Assembly: GCF_963678635.1 (NCBI RefSeq)
Contig: NC_087067.1
Coordinates: 57,390,388-57,454,387, forward strand
Source: Symsagittifera roscoffensis
Lineage: Eukaryota; Xenacoelomorpha; Acoela; Convolutidae
Length of the DNA: 64,000 bases
Reading direction: 5' to 3'
Under the pieces are notes generated by a model that made no database searches, was not told where the DNA came from, and was given only the letters and a program-made list of their open reading frames with translations. Each line of letters opens with the position of its first letter. The stretch's first letter is position 1. This document shows positions 1-14,560 of the stretch, piece by piece. Made by a program: the position numbers and the translations under genes.

Positions 1-1730
1 AAAAGTCTTAGATATAAATTAAATTCACCGAACTTCATTTTCTCAAACCCTATACTGGGGTGCTGTCAGGGTACATTCAGAAGTTGCAAATCGGGAGTCC
101 AACTCTGACTGCTCAAATCCTTTTGATTTTCGAGATATGGCGTTTTTTTATGATTTTTCATGTTTCTTTCAAAAAAATTAAGATATAAAAAAAAAAAAAT
201 TGGATACTAAAAAGGAACCGAGCTTGAATTTCTCAACCCTATAGTGGGGTGCTGTCAAGGTATTCAGGAGTTGCAAATCTGGCGTCCAAGTGTGATTGCT
301 CAAATTTTTTTGGTTTTCGAGAAATTGTGTTTTCTTTGTTTTTTTCATTTTTTTTTTCAAAAATCTTAGATATAAAAAATTAGGCGAACATCAATTTCTC
401 AACCCTATAGTGGGGTGCTGTCTGGGTAAAATCAGGGTTGGCAAATCTGGAGTCCCGTTATGACTGCTCAAATTTTTTCGGTTTTCAAGAAATTGCGTTT
501 TCTATGATTTTTTTCATTTTTTTGATCAAAAAACAGCTATAAAAAAATAACCGAACTTCAAATTCTCAACGCTATCGTTGGGTGCTGTCAGGGTAATTTT
601 AGGTGTTGCAAATCTGGAGTCTAAGTATAACTGCTCAAATCCTTTTGGTTCTCGAGAAATGGTGTTTTTATTACTATTTTTTTTTCAAAAGTCTTAGATA
701 TAATTTAAATTCACCGAACTTCAATTTCTCAAACCCTATACTGGGGTGCTGTCAGGGTACATTCAGAAGTTGCAAATCGGGAGTCCAACTCTGACTGCTC
801 AAATCCTTTTGATTTTCGAGATATGGCGTTTTTTATGATTTTTCATGTTTCTTTCAAAAAAATGAAGATATAAAAAAAATTGGATACTAAAAAGGAACCG
901 AGCTTGAATTTCTCAACCCTATAGTGGGGTGCTGTCAAGGTATTCAGGAGTTGCAAATCTGGCGTCCAAGTGTGACTGCTCAAATCCTTTTGGTTTTCAA
1001 GAAATTGCGTTTTCTATGATTTTTTTCATTTTTTTGATCAAAAGACAGCTATAAAAAAATAACCGAACTTCAATTTCTCAACGCTATCGTTGGGTTCTGT
1101 CAGGGTAATTTCAGGTGTTGCAATTCTCGGTTCTAAGTATAACTGCTCAAATCCTTTTGATTCTCGAGAAATGGTGTTTTTATGATTTTTTTTTCAAAAA
1201 CCTTAGATTTAAAAAAAATTAAACGAACTTCAATTTCTCAACAATTTAGTGGAGTACTGGCAGGGTACAATCAGAAGTTGCAAATCTGGAGTCCAAGTAT
1301 GACTGCTGAAATCTTTTTGGTTTTCGAGATGTGGCATTTTTTATAATTTTCTAAAAGTTTTTTAAAAAATTAGATATAAAAACTTAGATACAAAAAACTA
1401 TAACTTCCTTTTCTCATCCCTAAAGTTTGGTGCTGTCAGGCTATATTCAGGAGTTGCAAATCTGGCATTCAATTGTGACTGCTCAATTTTTTTGATTTTC
1501 GAGATATGGCGTTTTTTATGATTTTTCATGTTTCTTTCAAAAAAATTAAGATTTAAAAAAATTGGATACTAAAAAGAAACCAAGCTTGAATTTCTCAACC
1601 CTATAGTGGGGTGCTGTCAAGATATTCAAGAGTTGCAAATCTGGCGTCCAAGTGTGATTGCTCAAATTCTTTTGGTTTTCGAGAAATTGCGTTTTCTATG
1701 ATTTTTTCATTTTTTTTTTCAAAAATCTTA

Positions 1731-1769
1731 GGGTTGAGAAATTGATGTTCGCTTAATTTTTTTATATCT
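1731..1769 (-). other. 39 bp exact micro-inversion inside a satellite monomer
   Basis: In sibling monomers (for example 3412-3455) CTTA is followed by GATATAAAAAAATTAAGCGA and then ends in CTCAACCC before TATAGTGGGG. Here the same ~39 bp lies in reverse complement between intact flanks: CTTA, then GGGTTGAGAAATTGATGTTC, ending in TTTTTATATCT, then ATAGTGGGG. No base is gained or lost at either edge. Confidence 0.9.
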
Positions 1770-3996
1770 ATAGTGGGGTGCTGTCTGGGTAAAATCAGGG
1801 GTGGCAAATCTGGAGTCCCGTTATGACTGCTCAAATCCTTTTGATTTTCAAGAAATTGCGTTTTCTATGATTTTTTTCATTTTTTTGATCAAAAAACAGC
1901 TATAAAAAAAAACAACCGAACTTCAATTTCTCAACGCTATCGTTGGGTTCTGTCAGGGTAATTTCAGGTGTTGCAAATCTCGGTTCTAAGTATAACTGCT
2001 CAAATCATTTTGGTTCTCGAGAAATGGTGTTTTTATGATTTTTTTTCAAAAATCTTAGATATAAATTAAATTAACCGAACTTCAATTTCTCAACCTTATA
2101 GTGGGTTGCTGTCATGGTACAATCAGGGGTTGCAAATCTGGAGTCCCGGTATGACTGCTCAAGTCTTTTTGGTTTTCAAGAAATAGCGTTTTCATTGATT
2201 TTTTCTTTTTTTCGGAAAACTTAGATTTAAAAAAACTTAAACGAACTTCAATTTCTCAACAATTTAGTGGAGTGCTGGCAGGGTACAATCAGAAGTTGCA
2301 AATCTGGAGTCCAAGTATGACTGCTGAAATCTTTTTGATTTTCGAGATGTGGCGTTTTTTTTTGATAATTTTCTAAAAGTTTTTTAAAAAATTAGATACA
2401 AAAAACTTAGATACAAAAAACTAGAACTTCCTTTTCTCAACCCTAAAGTGTGGTGCTGTCAGGCTATATTCAGGAGTTGCAAATCTGGAATTCAATTGTG
2501 ACTGCTCAAACTCTTTTGATTTTCGAGATATGGTGTTTTTTATGATTTTTTCATTTTTTTTTTCAAAATCTTAGATCTGAAAAAAATTAAGCGAACATCA
2601 TTTTCTCAACCCTATAGAGGGGTGCTGACTGGGTAAAATCAGGGGTGGCAAATCTGGAGTCCCGATATGACTGCTCAAATCCTTTTGCTTTTCGAGAAAT
2701 TGCGTTTTCTATGATTTTTTCGATCAAAAAACAGCTATAAAAAAATAACCGAACCTCAATTTCTCAACGCTATCGTTGGGTGCTGTCAGGGTAATTTCAG
2801 GTGTTGCAAATCTGGAGTTCAAGTATAACTGCTCAAATCCTTTTGGTTCTCGAGAAATGGTGTTTTTATTACTATTTTTTTTCAAAAGTCTTAGATATAA
2901 ATTAAATTATCCGAACTTCAATTTCTCAACCTTATAGTGGGGTGCTGTCAGGGTACATTCAGGGATTGCAAATCTGGCGTTCAAGTATGACTGCTCAAAT
3001 CTTGTCGATTTTCAAGAAATTGCGTTTTTATGATTTTTTCTTTTTTTTTCAAGCAAAATTAGATATAAAAAAAATTAACCGAACTTCAATTTCTCAAACC
3101 CTATACTGGGGTGCTGTCAGGGTACATTCAGAAAGTGCAAATCGGGAGTCCAAATCTGACTGCTCAAATCCTTTTGATTTTCGAGATATGGCGTTTTTTA
3201 TGATTTTTCATGTTTCTTTCAAAAAAATTAAGAAATAAAAAAAATTGGATACTAAAAAGAAACCGAGCTTGAATTTTTCAACCCTATAGTGGGATGCTGT
3301 CAAGGTATTCAGGAGTTGCAAATCTGGCGTCCAAGTGTGATTGCTCAAATTCTTTTGGTTTTCGAGAAATTGCGTTTTCTATGATTTTTTCTTTTTTTTT
3401 TTCAAAAATCTTAGATATAAAAAAATTAAGCGAACATCAATTTCTCAACCCTATAGTGGGGTGCTGTCTGGGTAAAATCAGGGGTGGCAAATCTGGAGTC
3501 CCGTTATGACTGCTCAAATCCTTTTGATTTTCAAGAAGTTGCGTTTTCTATGATTTTTTTCATTTTTTTTGATCAAAAAACAGCTATAAAAAAATAACCG
3601 AACTTCAATTTCTCAACGCTATCGTTGGGTTCTGTCAGGGTAATTTCAGGTGTTGCAAATCTCGGTTCTAAGTATAACTGCTCAAATCATTTTGGTTCTC
3701 GAGAAATGGTGTTTTTATGATTTTTTTTTCAAAAATCTTAGATATAAATTAAATTAACCGAACTTCAATTTCTCAATCTTATAGTGGGTTGCTGTCATGG
3801 TACAATCAGGGGTTGCAAATCTGGAGTCCCTGTATGACTGCTCAAGTCTTTTTGGTTTTCAAGAAATAGAGTTTTCATTGATTTTTTCTTTTTTTTTCGA
3901 AAAACTTAGATTTAAAAAAACTTAAACGAACTTCAATTTCTCAACAATTTAGTGGAGTGCTGGCAGGGTACAATCAGAAGTTGCAAATCTGGAGTC

Positions 3997-6250
3997 TAAG
4001 TATAACTGCTCAAATCCTTTTGGTTCTCGAGAAATGGTGTTTTTACTACTATTTTTTTTTTAAAGTCTTCGATATAAATTAAATTAACCGAACTTCAATT
4101 TCTCAACCTTATAGTGGGTTGCTGTCAGGGTACAATTAGGGGTTGCAAATCTGGAGTCCCAGTGTGACTGCTCAAGTCTTTTCGGTTTTCAAGAAATAGC
4201 GTTTTCATTGGTTTTTTCTTTTTTTTTCGAAAAACTTAGATTTAAAAAACTTTAAAAAACGAACTTCAATTTCTCAACAATTTAGTGGAGTGCTGGCAGG
4301 GTACAATCAGAAGTTGCAAATCTGGAGTCCAAGTATGACTGCTGAAATCTTTTTGGTTTTCGAGATGTGGTGTTTTTTATAATTTTCTAAAAGTTTTTTA
4401 AAAAATTAGATACAAAAACTTAGATACAAAAAACTAGAACTTCCTTTTCTCAACCCTAAAGTGTGGTGTTGTCAGGCTATATTCAGGAGTTGCAAATCTG
4501 GAATTCAATTGTGACTGCTCAAATTCTTTTGATTTTCGAGATATGGCGTTTTTTATGATTTTTTCTTTTTTTTTCAAAAATCTTAGATCTAAAATAATTA
4601 AGCGAACATCATTTTCTCAACCCTATAGAGGGGTGCTGACTGGGTAAAATCAGGGGTGGCAAATCTGGAGTCCCGATATGACTGCTCAAATCCTTTTGCT
4701 TTTCGAGAAATTGCGTTTTCTATGATTTTTTTGATCAAAAAACAGCTATAAAAAATAACCGAACCTCAATTTCTCAACGCTATCGTTGGGTGCTGTCAGG
4801 GTAATTTCAGGTGTTGCAAATCTGGAGTCTAAGTATAACTGCTCAAATCCTTTTGGTTCTCGAGAAATGGTGTTTTTACTACTATTTTTTTTTCAAAAGT
4901 CTTAGATATAAATTAAATTAACCGAACTTCATTTTCTCAACCTTATAGTGGGGTGCTGTCAGGGTACAATTAGGGGTTGCAAATCTGGAGTCCCAGTATG
5001 ACTGCTCAAGTCTTTTCGGTTTTCAAGAAATAGCGTTTTCATTGATTTTTTCTTTTTTTTCGAAAAACTTAGATTTAAAAAAACTTAAACGAACTTCCTT
5101 TTCTCAACAATTTAGTGGAGTGCTGGCAGGGTACAATCAGAAGTTGCAAATCTGGAGTCTAAGTATAACTGCTCAAATCCTTTTGGTTCTCGAGAAATGG
5201 TGTTTTTACTACTATTTTTTTTTAAAAGTCTTAGATATAAATTAAATTAACCGAACTTCAATTTCTCAACCTTATAGTGGGGTGCTGTCAGGGTACAATT
5301 AGGGGTTGCAAATCTGGAGTCCCAGTGTGACTGCTCAAGTCTTTTCGGTTTTCAAGAAATAGCGTTTTCATTGGTTTTTTCTTTTTTTTTCGAAAAACTT
5401 AGATTTAAAAAAACTTAAACGAACTTCAATTTCTCAACAATTTAGTGGAGTGCTGGCAGGGTACAATCAGAAGTTGCAAATCTGGAGTCCAAGTATGACT
5501 GCTGAAATCTTTTTGGTTTTCGAGATGTGGTGTTTTTTATAATTTTCTAAAAGTTTTTTAAAAAATTAGATACAAAAACTTAGATACAAAAAACTAGAAC
5601 TTCCTTTTCTCAACCCTAAAGTGTGGTGTTGTCAGGCTATATTCAGGAGTTGCAAATCTGGAATTCAATTGTGACTGCTCAAATTCTTTTGATTTTCGAG
5701 ATATGGCGTTTTTTATGATTTTTTCTTTTTTTTTTCAAAAATCTTAGATCTAAAATAATTAAGCGAACATCATTTTCTCAACCCTATAGAGGGGTGCTGA
5801 CTGGGTAAAATCAGGGGTGGCAAATCTGGAGTCCCGATATGACTGCTCAAATCCTTTTGCTTTTCGAGAAATTGCGTTTTCTATGATTTTTTTGATCAAA
5901 AAACAGCTATAAAAAATAACCGAACCTCAATTTCTCAACGCTATCGTTGGGTGCTGTCAGGGTAATTTCAGGTGTTGCAAATCTGGAGTCTAAGTATAAC
6001 TGCTCAAATCCTTTTGGTTCTCGAGAAATGGTGTTTTTACTACTATTTTTTTTTCAAAAGTCTTAGATATAAATTAAATTAACCGAACTTCATTTTCTCA
6101 ACCTTATAGTGGGGTGCTGTCAGGGTACAATTAGGGGTTGCAAATCTGGAGTCCCAGTATGACTGCTCAAGTCTTTTCGGTTTTCAAGAAATAGCGTTTT
6201 CATTGATTTTTTCTTTTTTTTCGAAAAACTTAGATTTAAAAAAACTTAAA
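3997..6250 (+). repeat. Higher-order repeat, ~1163 bp unit, two tandem copies
   Basis: The stretch starting at the GGAGTCT box near 3991 recurs at 5154, an offset of 1163 bases (seven monomers). The order of monomer variants is the same in both copies and identity is very high. The second copy is cut short near 6250, where the array passes into a different variant order. Confidence 0.75.
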
Positions 6251-6501
6251 CGAACTTCCTTTTCTCAACCCTAAAGTGTGGTGCTGTCAGGCTATATTCA
6301 GGAGTTGCAAATCTGGAATTCAATTGTGACTGCTCAAATTCTTTTGATTTTCGAGATATGGCGTTTTTTATGATTTTTTCATTTTTTTTTTAAAATCTTA
6401 GATCTAAAAAAATTAAGCGAACATCATTTTCTCAACCCTATAGAGGGGTGCTGACTGGGTAAAATCAGGGGTGGCAAATCTGGAGTCCCGATATGACTGC
6501 T

Positions 6502-9500
6502 CAAATCCTTTTGCTTTTCGAGAAATTGCGTTTTCTATGATTTTTTCGATCAAAAAATAGCTATAAAAAAATAACCGAACCTCAATTTCTCAACGCTATC
6601 GTTGGGTGCTGTCAGGGTAATTTCAGGTGTTGCAAATCTGGAGTCTAAGTATAACTGCTTAAATCCTTTTGGTTCTCGAGAAATGGTGTTTTTATTACTA
6701 TTTTTTTTCAAAAGTCTTAGATATAAATTAAATTAAGCGAACTTCGATTTCTCAACATTATAGTGGGGTGCTGTCAGGGTACATTCAGGGATTGCAAATC
6801 TGGCGTCCAAGTATGACTGCTCAAATCTTGTCGATTTTCAAGAAATTGCGTTTTTATGATTTTTTCTTTTTTTTTCAAGCAAAATTAGATATAAAAAAAA
6901 TTAACCGAACTTCAATTTCTCAAACCCTATACTGGGGTGCTGTCAGGGTACATTCAGAAAGTGCAAATCGGGAGTCCAAATCTGACTGCTCAAATCCTTT
7001 TGATTTTCGAGATATGGCGTTTTTTATGATTTTTCATGTTTCTTTCAAAAAAAAATTAAGATATAAAAAAAAGTGGATACTAAAAAGAAACCGAGCTTGA
7101 ATTTTTCAACCCTATAGTGGGGTGCTGTCAAGGTATTCAGGAGTTGCAAATCTGGCGTCCAAGTGTGATTGCTCAAATTCTTTTGGTTTTCGAGAAATTG
7201 CGTTTTCTATGATTTTTTCTTTTTTTTTCAAAAATCTTAGATCTAAAAAAATTAAGCGAACATCATTTTCTCAACCCTATAGAGGGGGGCTGACTGGGTA
7301 AAATCAGGTGTGGCAAATCTGGAGTCCCGATATGACTGCTCAAATCCTTTTTCTTTTCGAGAAATTGCGTTTTCTATGATTTTTTCGATCAAAAAACAGC
7401 TATAAAAAATAACCGAACCTCAATTTCTCAACGCTATCGTTGGGTGCTGTCAGGGTAATTTCAGGTGTTGCTAATCTGGAGTCTAAGTATAACTGCTCAA
7501 ATCCTTTTGGTTCTCGAGAAATGGTGTTTTTACTGCTATTTTTTTTTTTCAAAAGTCTTAGATATAAATTAAATTAACCGAACTTCAATTTCTCAACCTT
7601 ATAGTGGGGTGCTGTCAGGGTACAATTATGGGTTGCAAATCTGGAGTCCCAGTGTGACTGCTCAAGTCTTTTCGGTTTTCAAGAAATAGCGTTTTCATTG
7701 GTTTTTTCTTTTTTTTTCGAAAAACTTAGATTTAAAAAAACTTAAACGAACTTCAATTTCTCAACAATTTAGTGGAGTGCTGGCAGGGTACAATCAGAAG
7801 TTGCAAATCTGGAGTCCAAGTATGACTGCTGAAATCTTTTTGGTTTTCGAGATGTGGCGTTTTTTATAATTTTCTAAAAGTTTTTTAAAGATTAGATATA
7901 AAAACTTAGATACAAAAAACTATAACTTCCTTTTCTCAACCCTAAAGTGTGGTGCTGTCAGGCTATATTCAGGAGTTGCAAATCTGGCATTCAATTGTGA
8001 CTGCTCAAATTCTTTTGGTTTTCGAGAAGTTAAGTTTTTTGTGATTTTTTAGTTTTTTTTTCCAATTTTAGATATTAAAAAACTAACAGAACTTGATTTT
8101 CCTCACCCCATAGTGGGTGCTATCAGGGTACATTCAGGGGTTGCAAATCCGGTGTCCAAGTTTGACTGCTCAAATCCATTTGGTTTTCGAGAATTTGCGT
8201 TTTTTATGATTTTTTCATTTTTTCGATCAAAAAACAGCTATAAAAAAATAACCGAACTTCAAATTCTCAACGCTATCGTTGGGTTCTGTCAGGGTAATTT
8301 CAGGTGTTGCAAATCTCGGTTCTAAGTATAACTGCTCAAATCATTTTGGTTCTCGAGAAATGGTGTTTTTATGATTTTTTTTCAAAAATCTTAGATATAA
8401 ATTAAATTAACCGAACTTCAATTTCTCAACCTTATAGTGGGTTGCTGTCATGGTACAATCAGGGGTTGCAAGTCTGGAGTCCCGGTATGACTGCTCAAGT
8501 CTTTTTGGTTTTCAAGAAATAGCGTTTTCATTGATTTTTTCTTTTTTTCGGAAAACTTAGATTTAAAAAAACTTAAACGAACTTCAATTTCTCAACAATT
8601 TAGTGGGTTGCTGTCATGGTACAATCAGGGGTTGCAAATCTGGAGTCCTGGTATGATTGCTCAATTCTTTTTGGTTTTCAAGAAATTGCGTTTTCATTGA
8701 TTTTTTTTTTTTCAAAAAACTTAGATTTAAAAAAAATTCAACGAACTTCAATTTCTCAACAATTTAGTGGAGTGCTGGCAGGGTACAATCAGAAGTTGCA
8801 AATCTGGAGTCCAAGTATGACTGCTGAAAACTTTTTGGTTTTCGAGATGTGGCGTTTTTTTATAATTTTCTAAAAGTTTTTTAAAAAATTAGATACAAAA
8901 ACTTAGATACAAAAAACTAGAACTTCCTTTTCTCAACCCTAAAGTGTGGTGCTGTCAGGCTATATTCAGGAGTTGCAAATCTGGAATTCAATTGTGACTG
9001 CTCAAATTCTTTTGATTTTCGAGATATGGCGTTTTTTATGATTTTTTCTTTTTTTTTCAAAAATCTTGGATCTAAAAAAATTAAGCGAACATCATTTTCT
9101 CAACCCTATAGAGGGGTGCTGACTGGGTAAAATCAGGGGTGGCAAATCTGGAGTCCCGATATGACTGCTCAAATCCTTTTGCTTTTCGAGAAATTGCGTT
9201 TTCTATGATTTTTTCGATCAAAAAACAGCTATAAAAAAAATAACCGAACCTCAATTTCTCAACGCTATCGTTGGGTGCTGTCAGGGTAATTTCAGGTGTT
9301 GCAAATCTGGAGTCTAAGTATAACTGCTCAATTCCTTTTGGTTCTCGAGAAATGGTGTTTCCATTACTATTTTTTTTTCAAAAGTCTTAGATATAAATTA
9401 AATTAACCGAACTTCAATTTCTCAACCTTATAGTGGGGTGCTGTCAGGGTATATTCAGGGATTGCAAATCTGGCGTCCAAGTATGACTGCTCAAATCTTG

Positions 9501-12500
9501 TTGATTTTCGAGAAATTGCGTTTTTATGATTTTTTCTTTTTTTTTCAAGCAAAATTAGATATAAAAAAAATTGACCGAACTTCAATTTCTCAAACCCTAT
9601 ACTGGGGTGCTGTCAGGGTACATTCAGAAAGTGCAAATCGGGAGTCCAAATCTGACTGCTCAAATCCTTTTGCTTTTCGAGAAATTGCGTTTTCTATGAT
9701 TTTTTCGATCAAAAAATAGCTATAAAAAAATAACCGAACCTCAATTTCTCAACGCTATCGTTGGGTGCTGTCAGGGTAATTTCAGGTGTTGCAAATCTGG
9801 AGTCTAAGTATAACTGCTTAAATCCTTTTGGTTCTCGAGAAATGGTGTTTTTATTACTATTTTTTTTCAAAAGTCTTAGATATAAATTAAATTAAGCGAA
9901 CTTCGATTTCTCAACATTATAGTGGGGTGCTGTCAGGGTACATTCAGGGATTGCAAATCTGGCGTCCAAGTATGACTGCTCAAATCTTGTCGATTTTCAA
10001 GAAATTGCGTTTTTATGATTTTTTCTTTTTTTTTCAAGCAAAATTAGATATAAAAAAAATTAACCGAACTTCAATTTCTCAAACCCTATACTGGGGTGCT
10101 GTCAGGGTACATTCAGAAAGTGCAAATCGGGAGTCCAAATCTGACTGCTCAAATCCTTTTGATTTTCGAGATATGGCGTTTTTTATGATTTTTCATGTTT
10201 CTTTCAAAAAAAATTAAGATATAAAAAAAAGTGGATACTAAAAAGAAACCGAGCTTGAATTTTTCAACCCTATAGTGGGGTGCTGTCAAGGTATTCAGGA
10301 GTTGCAAATCTGGCGTCCAAGTGTGATTGCTCAAATTCTTTTGGTTTTCGAGAAATTGCGTTTTCTATGATTTTGTCTTTTTTTTTTCAAAAATCTTAGA
10401 TCTAAAAAAATTAAGCGAACATCATTTTCTCAACCCTATAGAGGGGGGCTGACTGGGTAAAATCAGGGGTGGCAAATCTGGAGTCCCGATATGACTGCTC
10501 AAATCCTTTTTCTTTTCGAGAAATTGCGTTTTCTATGATTTTTTCGATCAAAAAACAGCTATAAAAAATAACCGAACCTCAATTTCTCAACGCTATCGTT
10601 GGGTGCTGTCAGGGTAATTTCAGGTGTTGCTAATCTGGAGTCTAAGTATAACTGCTCAAATCCTTTTGGTTCTCGAGAAATGGTGTTTTTACTACTATTT
10701 TTTTTTTCAAAAGTCTTAGATATAAATTAAATTAACCGAACTTCAATTTCTCAACCTTATAGTGGGGTGCTGTCAGGGTACAATTAGGGGTTGCAAATCT
10801 GGAGTCCCAGTGTGACTGCTCAAGTCTTTTCGGTTTTCAAGAAATAGCGTTTTCATTGGTTTTTTCTTTTTTTTTCGAAAAACTTAGATTTAAAAAAACT
10901 TAAACGAACTTCAATTTCTCAACAATTTAGTGGAGTGCTGGCAGGGTACAATCAGAAGTTGCAAATCTGGAGTCCAAGTATGACTGCTGAAATCTTTTTG
11001 GTTTTCGAGATGTGGCGTTTTTTATAATTTTCTTAAAGTTTTTTAAAGATTAGATATAAAAACTTAGATACAAAAAACTATAACTTCCTTTTCTCAACCC
11101 TAAAGTGTGGTGCTGTCAGGCTATATTCAGGAGTTGCAAATCTGGCATTCAATTGTGACTGCTCAAATTCTTTTGGTTTTCGAGAAGTTAAGTTTTTTGT
11201 GATTTTTTAGTTTTTTTTTCCAATTTTAGATATTAAAAAACTAACAGAACTTGATTTTCCTCACCCCATAGTGGGTGCTATCAGGGTACATTCAGGGGTT
11301 GCAAATCCGGTGTCCAAGTTTGACTGCTCAAATCCATTTGGTTTTCGAGAATTTGCGTTTTTTATGATTTTTTCATTTTTTCGATCAAAAAACAGCTATA
11401 AAAAAATAACCGAACTTCAAATTCTCAACGCTATCGTTGGGTTCTGTCAGGGTAATTTCAGGTGTTGCAAATCTCGGTTTTAAGTATAACTGCTCAAATC
11501 ATTTTGGTTCTCGAGAAATGGTGTTTTTATGATTTTTTTTCAAAAATCTTAGATATAAATTAAATTAACCGAACTTCAATTTCTCAACCTTATAGTGGGT
11601 TGCTGTCATGGTACAATCAGAGGTTGCAAATCTGGAGTCCCGGTATGACTGCTCAAGTCTTTTTGGTTTTCAAGAAATAGCGTTTTCATTGATTTTTTCT
11701 TTTTTTCGGAAAACTTAGATTTAAAAAAACTTAAACGAACTTCAATTTCTCAACAATTTAGTGGGTTGCTGTCATGGTACAATCAGGGGTTGCAAATCTG
11801 GAGTCCCGGTATGATTGCTCAATTCTTTTTGGTTTTCAAGAAATTGCGTTTTCATTGATTTTTTTTTTTCAAAAAACTTGGATTTAAAAAAAATTCAACG
11901 AACTTCAATTTCTCAACAATTTAGTGGAGTGCTGGCAGGGTACAATCAGAAGTTGCAAATCTGGAGTCCAAGTATGACTGCTGAAATCTTTTTGGTTTTC
12001 GAGATGTGGCGTTTTTTTATAATTTTCTAAAAGTTTTTTAAAAAATTAGATACAAAAACTTAGATACAAAAAACTAGAACTTCCTTTTCTCAACCCTAAA
12101 GTGTGGTGCTGTCAGGCTATATTCAGGAGTTGCAAATCTGGAATTCAATTGTGACTGCTCAAATTCTTTTGATTTTCGAGATATGGCGTTTTTTATGATT
12201 TTTTCTTTTTTTTTCAAAAATCTTGGATCTAAAAAAATTAAGCGAACATCATTTTCTCAACCCTATAGAGGGGTGCTGACTGGGTAAAATCAGGGGTGGC
12301 AAATCTGGAGTCCCGATATGACTGCTCAAATCCTTTTGCTTTTCGAGAAATTGCGTTTTCTATGATTTTTTCGATCAAAAAACAGCTATAAAAAAAATAA
12401 CCGAACCTCAATTTCTCAACGCTATCGTTGGGTGCTGTCAGGGTAATTTCAGGTGTTGCAAATCTGGAGTCTAAGTATAACTGCTCAATTCCTTTTGGTT

Positions 12501-12818
12501 CTCGAGAAATGGTGTTTCCATTACTATTTTTTTTTCAAAAGTCTTAGATATAAATTAAATTAACCGAACTTCAATTTCTCAACCTTATAGTGGGGTGCTG
12601 TCAGGGTATATTCAGGGATTGCAAATCTGGCGTCCAAGTATGACTGCTCAAATCTTGTTGATTTTCGAGAAATTGCGTTTTTATGATTTTTTCTTTTTTT
12701 TTCAAGCAAAATTAGATATAAAAAAAATTGACCGAACTTCAATTTCTCAAACCCTATACTGGGGTGCTGTCAGGGTACATTCAGAAAGTGCAAATCGGGA
12801 GTCCAAATCTGACTGCTC
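6502..12818 (+). repeat. Higher-order repeat, ~3159 bp unit, two tandem copies
   Basis: Segment 6502-9660 repeats as 9661-12818 with a constant offset of 3157-3159 bases (about 19 monomers). The copies differ by scattered substitutions and 1-2 base changes in the T- and A-tracts. The junction lies in the shared box GACTGCTCAAATCCTTTTG, where sequence following TTTTG switches from a TTTTCGAGATATGG monomer to a TTTTCGAGAAATTGCG monomer. This is the expected result of unequal crossing-over between out-of-register monomers. Confidence 0.85.
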
Positions 12819-12849
12819 AAATCCTTTTGATTTTCGAGATATGGCGTTT

Positions 12850-14560
12850 TTATGATTTTTCATGTTTCTTTCAAAAAAATTAAGATAAAAAAAAAATTGG
12901 ATACTAAAAAGAAACCGAGCTTGAATTTCTCAACACTATAGTGGGGTGCTGTCAAGGTATTCAGGAGTTGCAAATCTGGCGTCCAAGTGTGATTGCTCAA
13001 ATTTTTTTGGTTTTCGAGAAATTGCGTTTTCTATGATTTTTTCATTTTTTTTTGAAAAATCTTAGATATAAAAAAATTAAGCGAACATCAATTTCTCAAC
13101 CCTATAGTGGGGTGCTGTCAAGGTATTCAGGAGTTGCAAATCTGGAGTCCCGGTATGACTGCTCAAGTCTTTTTGGTTTTCATGAAATAGCGTTTTCATT
13201 GATTTTTTCTTTTTTTTTTTCAAAAAAACTTAGATTTAAAAAAAATTAAACGAACTTCAATTTCTCAACAATTTAGTGGAGTGCTGGCAGGGTACAATCA
13301 GAAGTTGCAAATCTGGAGTCCAAGTATGACTGCTCAAATTCTTTTGATTTTCGAGATATGGCGTTTTTTATGATTTTTTCTTTTTTTTTTCAAAAATCTT
13401 AGTTCTAAAAAAATTAAGCGAACATCATTTTCTCAACCCTATAGAGGGGTGCTGACTGGGTAAAATCAGGGGTGGCAAATCTGGAGTCCCGATATGACTG
13501 CTCAAATCCTTTTGCTTTTCGAGAAATTGCGTTTTCTATGATTTTTTCGATCAAAAAACAGCTATAAAAAAATAACCGAACCTCAATTTCTCAACGCTAT
13601 CGTTGGGTGCTGTCAGGGTAATTTCAGGTGTTGCAAATCTGGAGTCTAAGTATAACTGCTCAAATCCTTTTGGTTCTCGAGAAATGGTGTTTTCATTACT
13701 ATTTTTTTTTCAAAAGTCTTAGATATAAATTAAATTAACCGAACTTCAATTTCTCAACCTTATAGTGGGGTGCTGGCAGGGTACAATCAGAAGTTGCAAA
13801 TCTGGCGTCCAAGTATGACTGCTCAAATCTTGTTGATTTTCGAGAAATTGCGTTTTTATGATTTTTTCTTTTTTTTTCAAGCAAAATTAGATATAAAAAA
13901 AATTAACCGAACTTCAATTTCTCAAACCCTATACTGGGGTGCTGTCAGGGTACATTCAGAAAGTGCAAATCGGGAGTCCAAATCTGACTGCTCAAATCCT
14001 TTTGATTTTCGAGATATGGCGTTTTTTATGATTTTTCATGTTTCTTTCAAAAAAATTAAGATAAAAAAAAATTGGATACTAAAAAGAAACCGAGCTTGAA
14101 TTTCTCAACACTATAGTGGGGTGCTGTCAAGGTATTCAGGAGTTGCAAATCTGGCGTCCAAGTGTGATTGCTCAAATTTTTTTGGTTTTCGAGAAATTGC
14201 GTTTTCTATGATTTTTTCATTTTTTTTTTTTGAAAAATCTTAGATATAAAAAAATTAAGCGAACATCAATTTCTCAACCCTATAGTGGGGTGCTGTCAAG
14301 GTATTCAGGAGTTGCAAATCTGGAGTCCCGGTATGACTGCTCAAGTCTTTTTGGTTTTCATGAAATAGCGTTTTCATTGATTTTTTCTTTTTTTTTTTTC
14401 AAAAAACTTAGATTTAAAAAAAATTAAACGAACTTCAATTTCTCAACAATTTAGTGGAGTGCTGGCAGGGTACAATCAGAAGTTGCAAATCTGGAGTCCA
14501 AGTATGACTGCTGAAATCTTTTTGGTTTTCGAGAAATTGCGTTTTCTATGTTTTTTCATT
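12850..14560 (+). repeat. Higher-order repeat, ~1178 bp unit, tandem
   Basis: Sequence around 13052-13249 recurs at 14230-14427 (offset 1178), and 12595-12855 partly recurs at 13770 (offset 1175). This is a third, independent higher-order period in the same array, again close to seven monomers. Confidence 0.7.
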
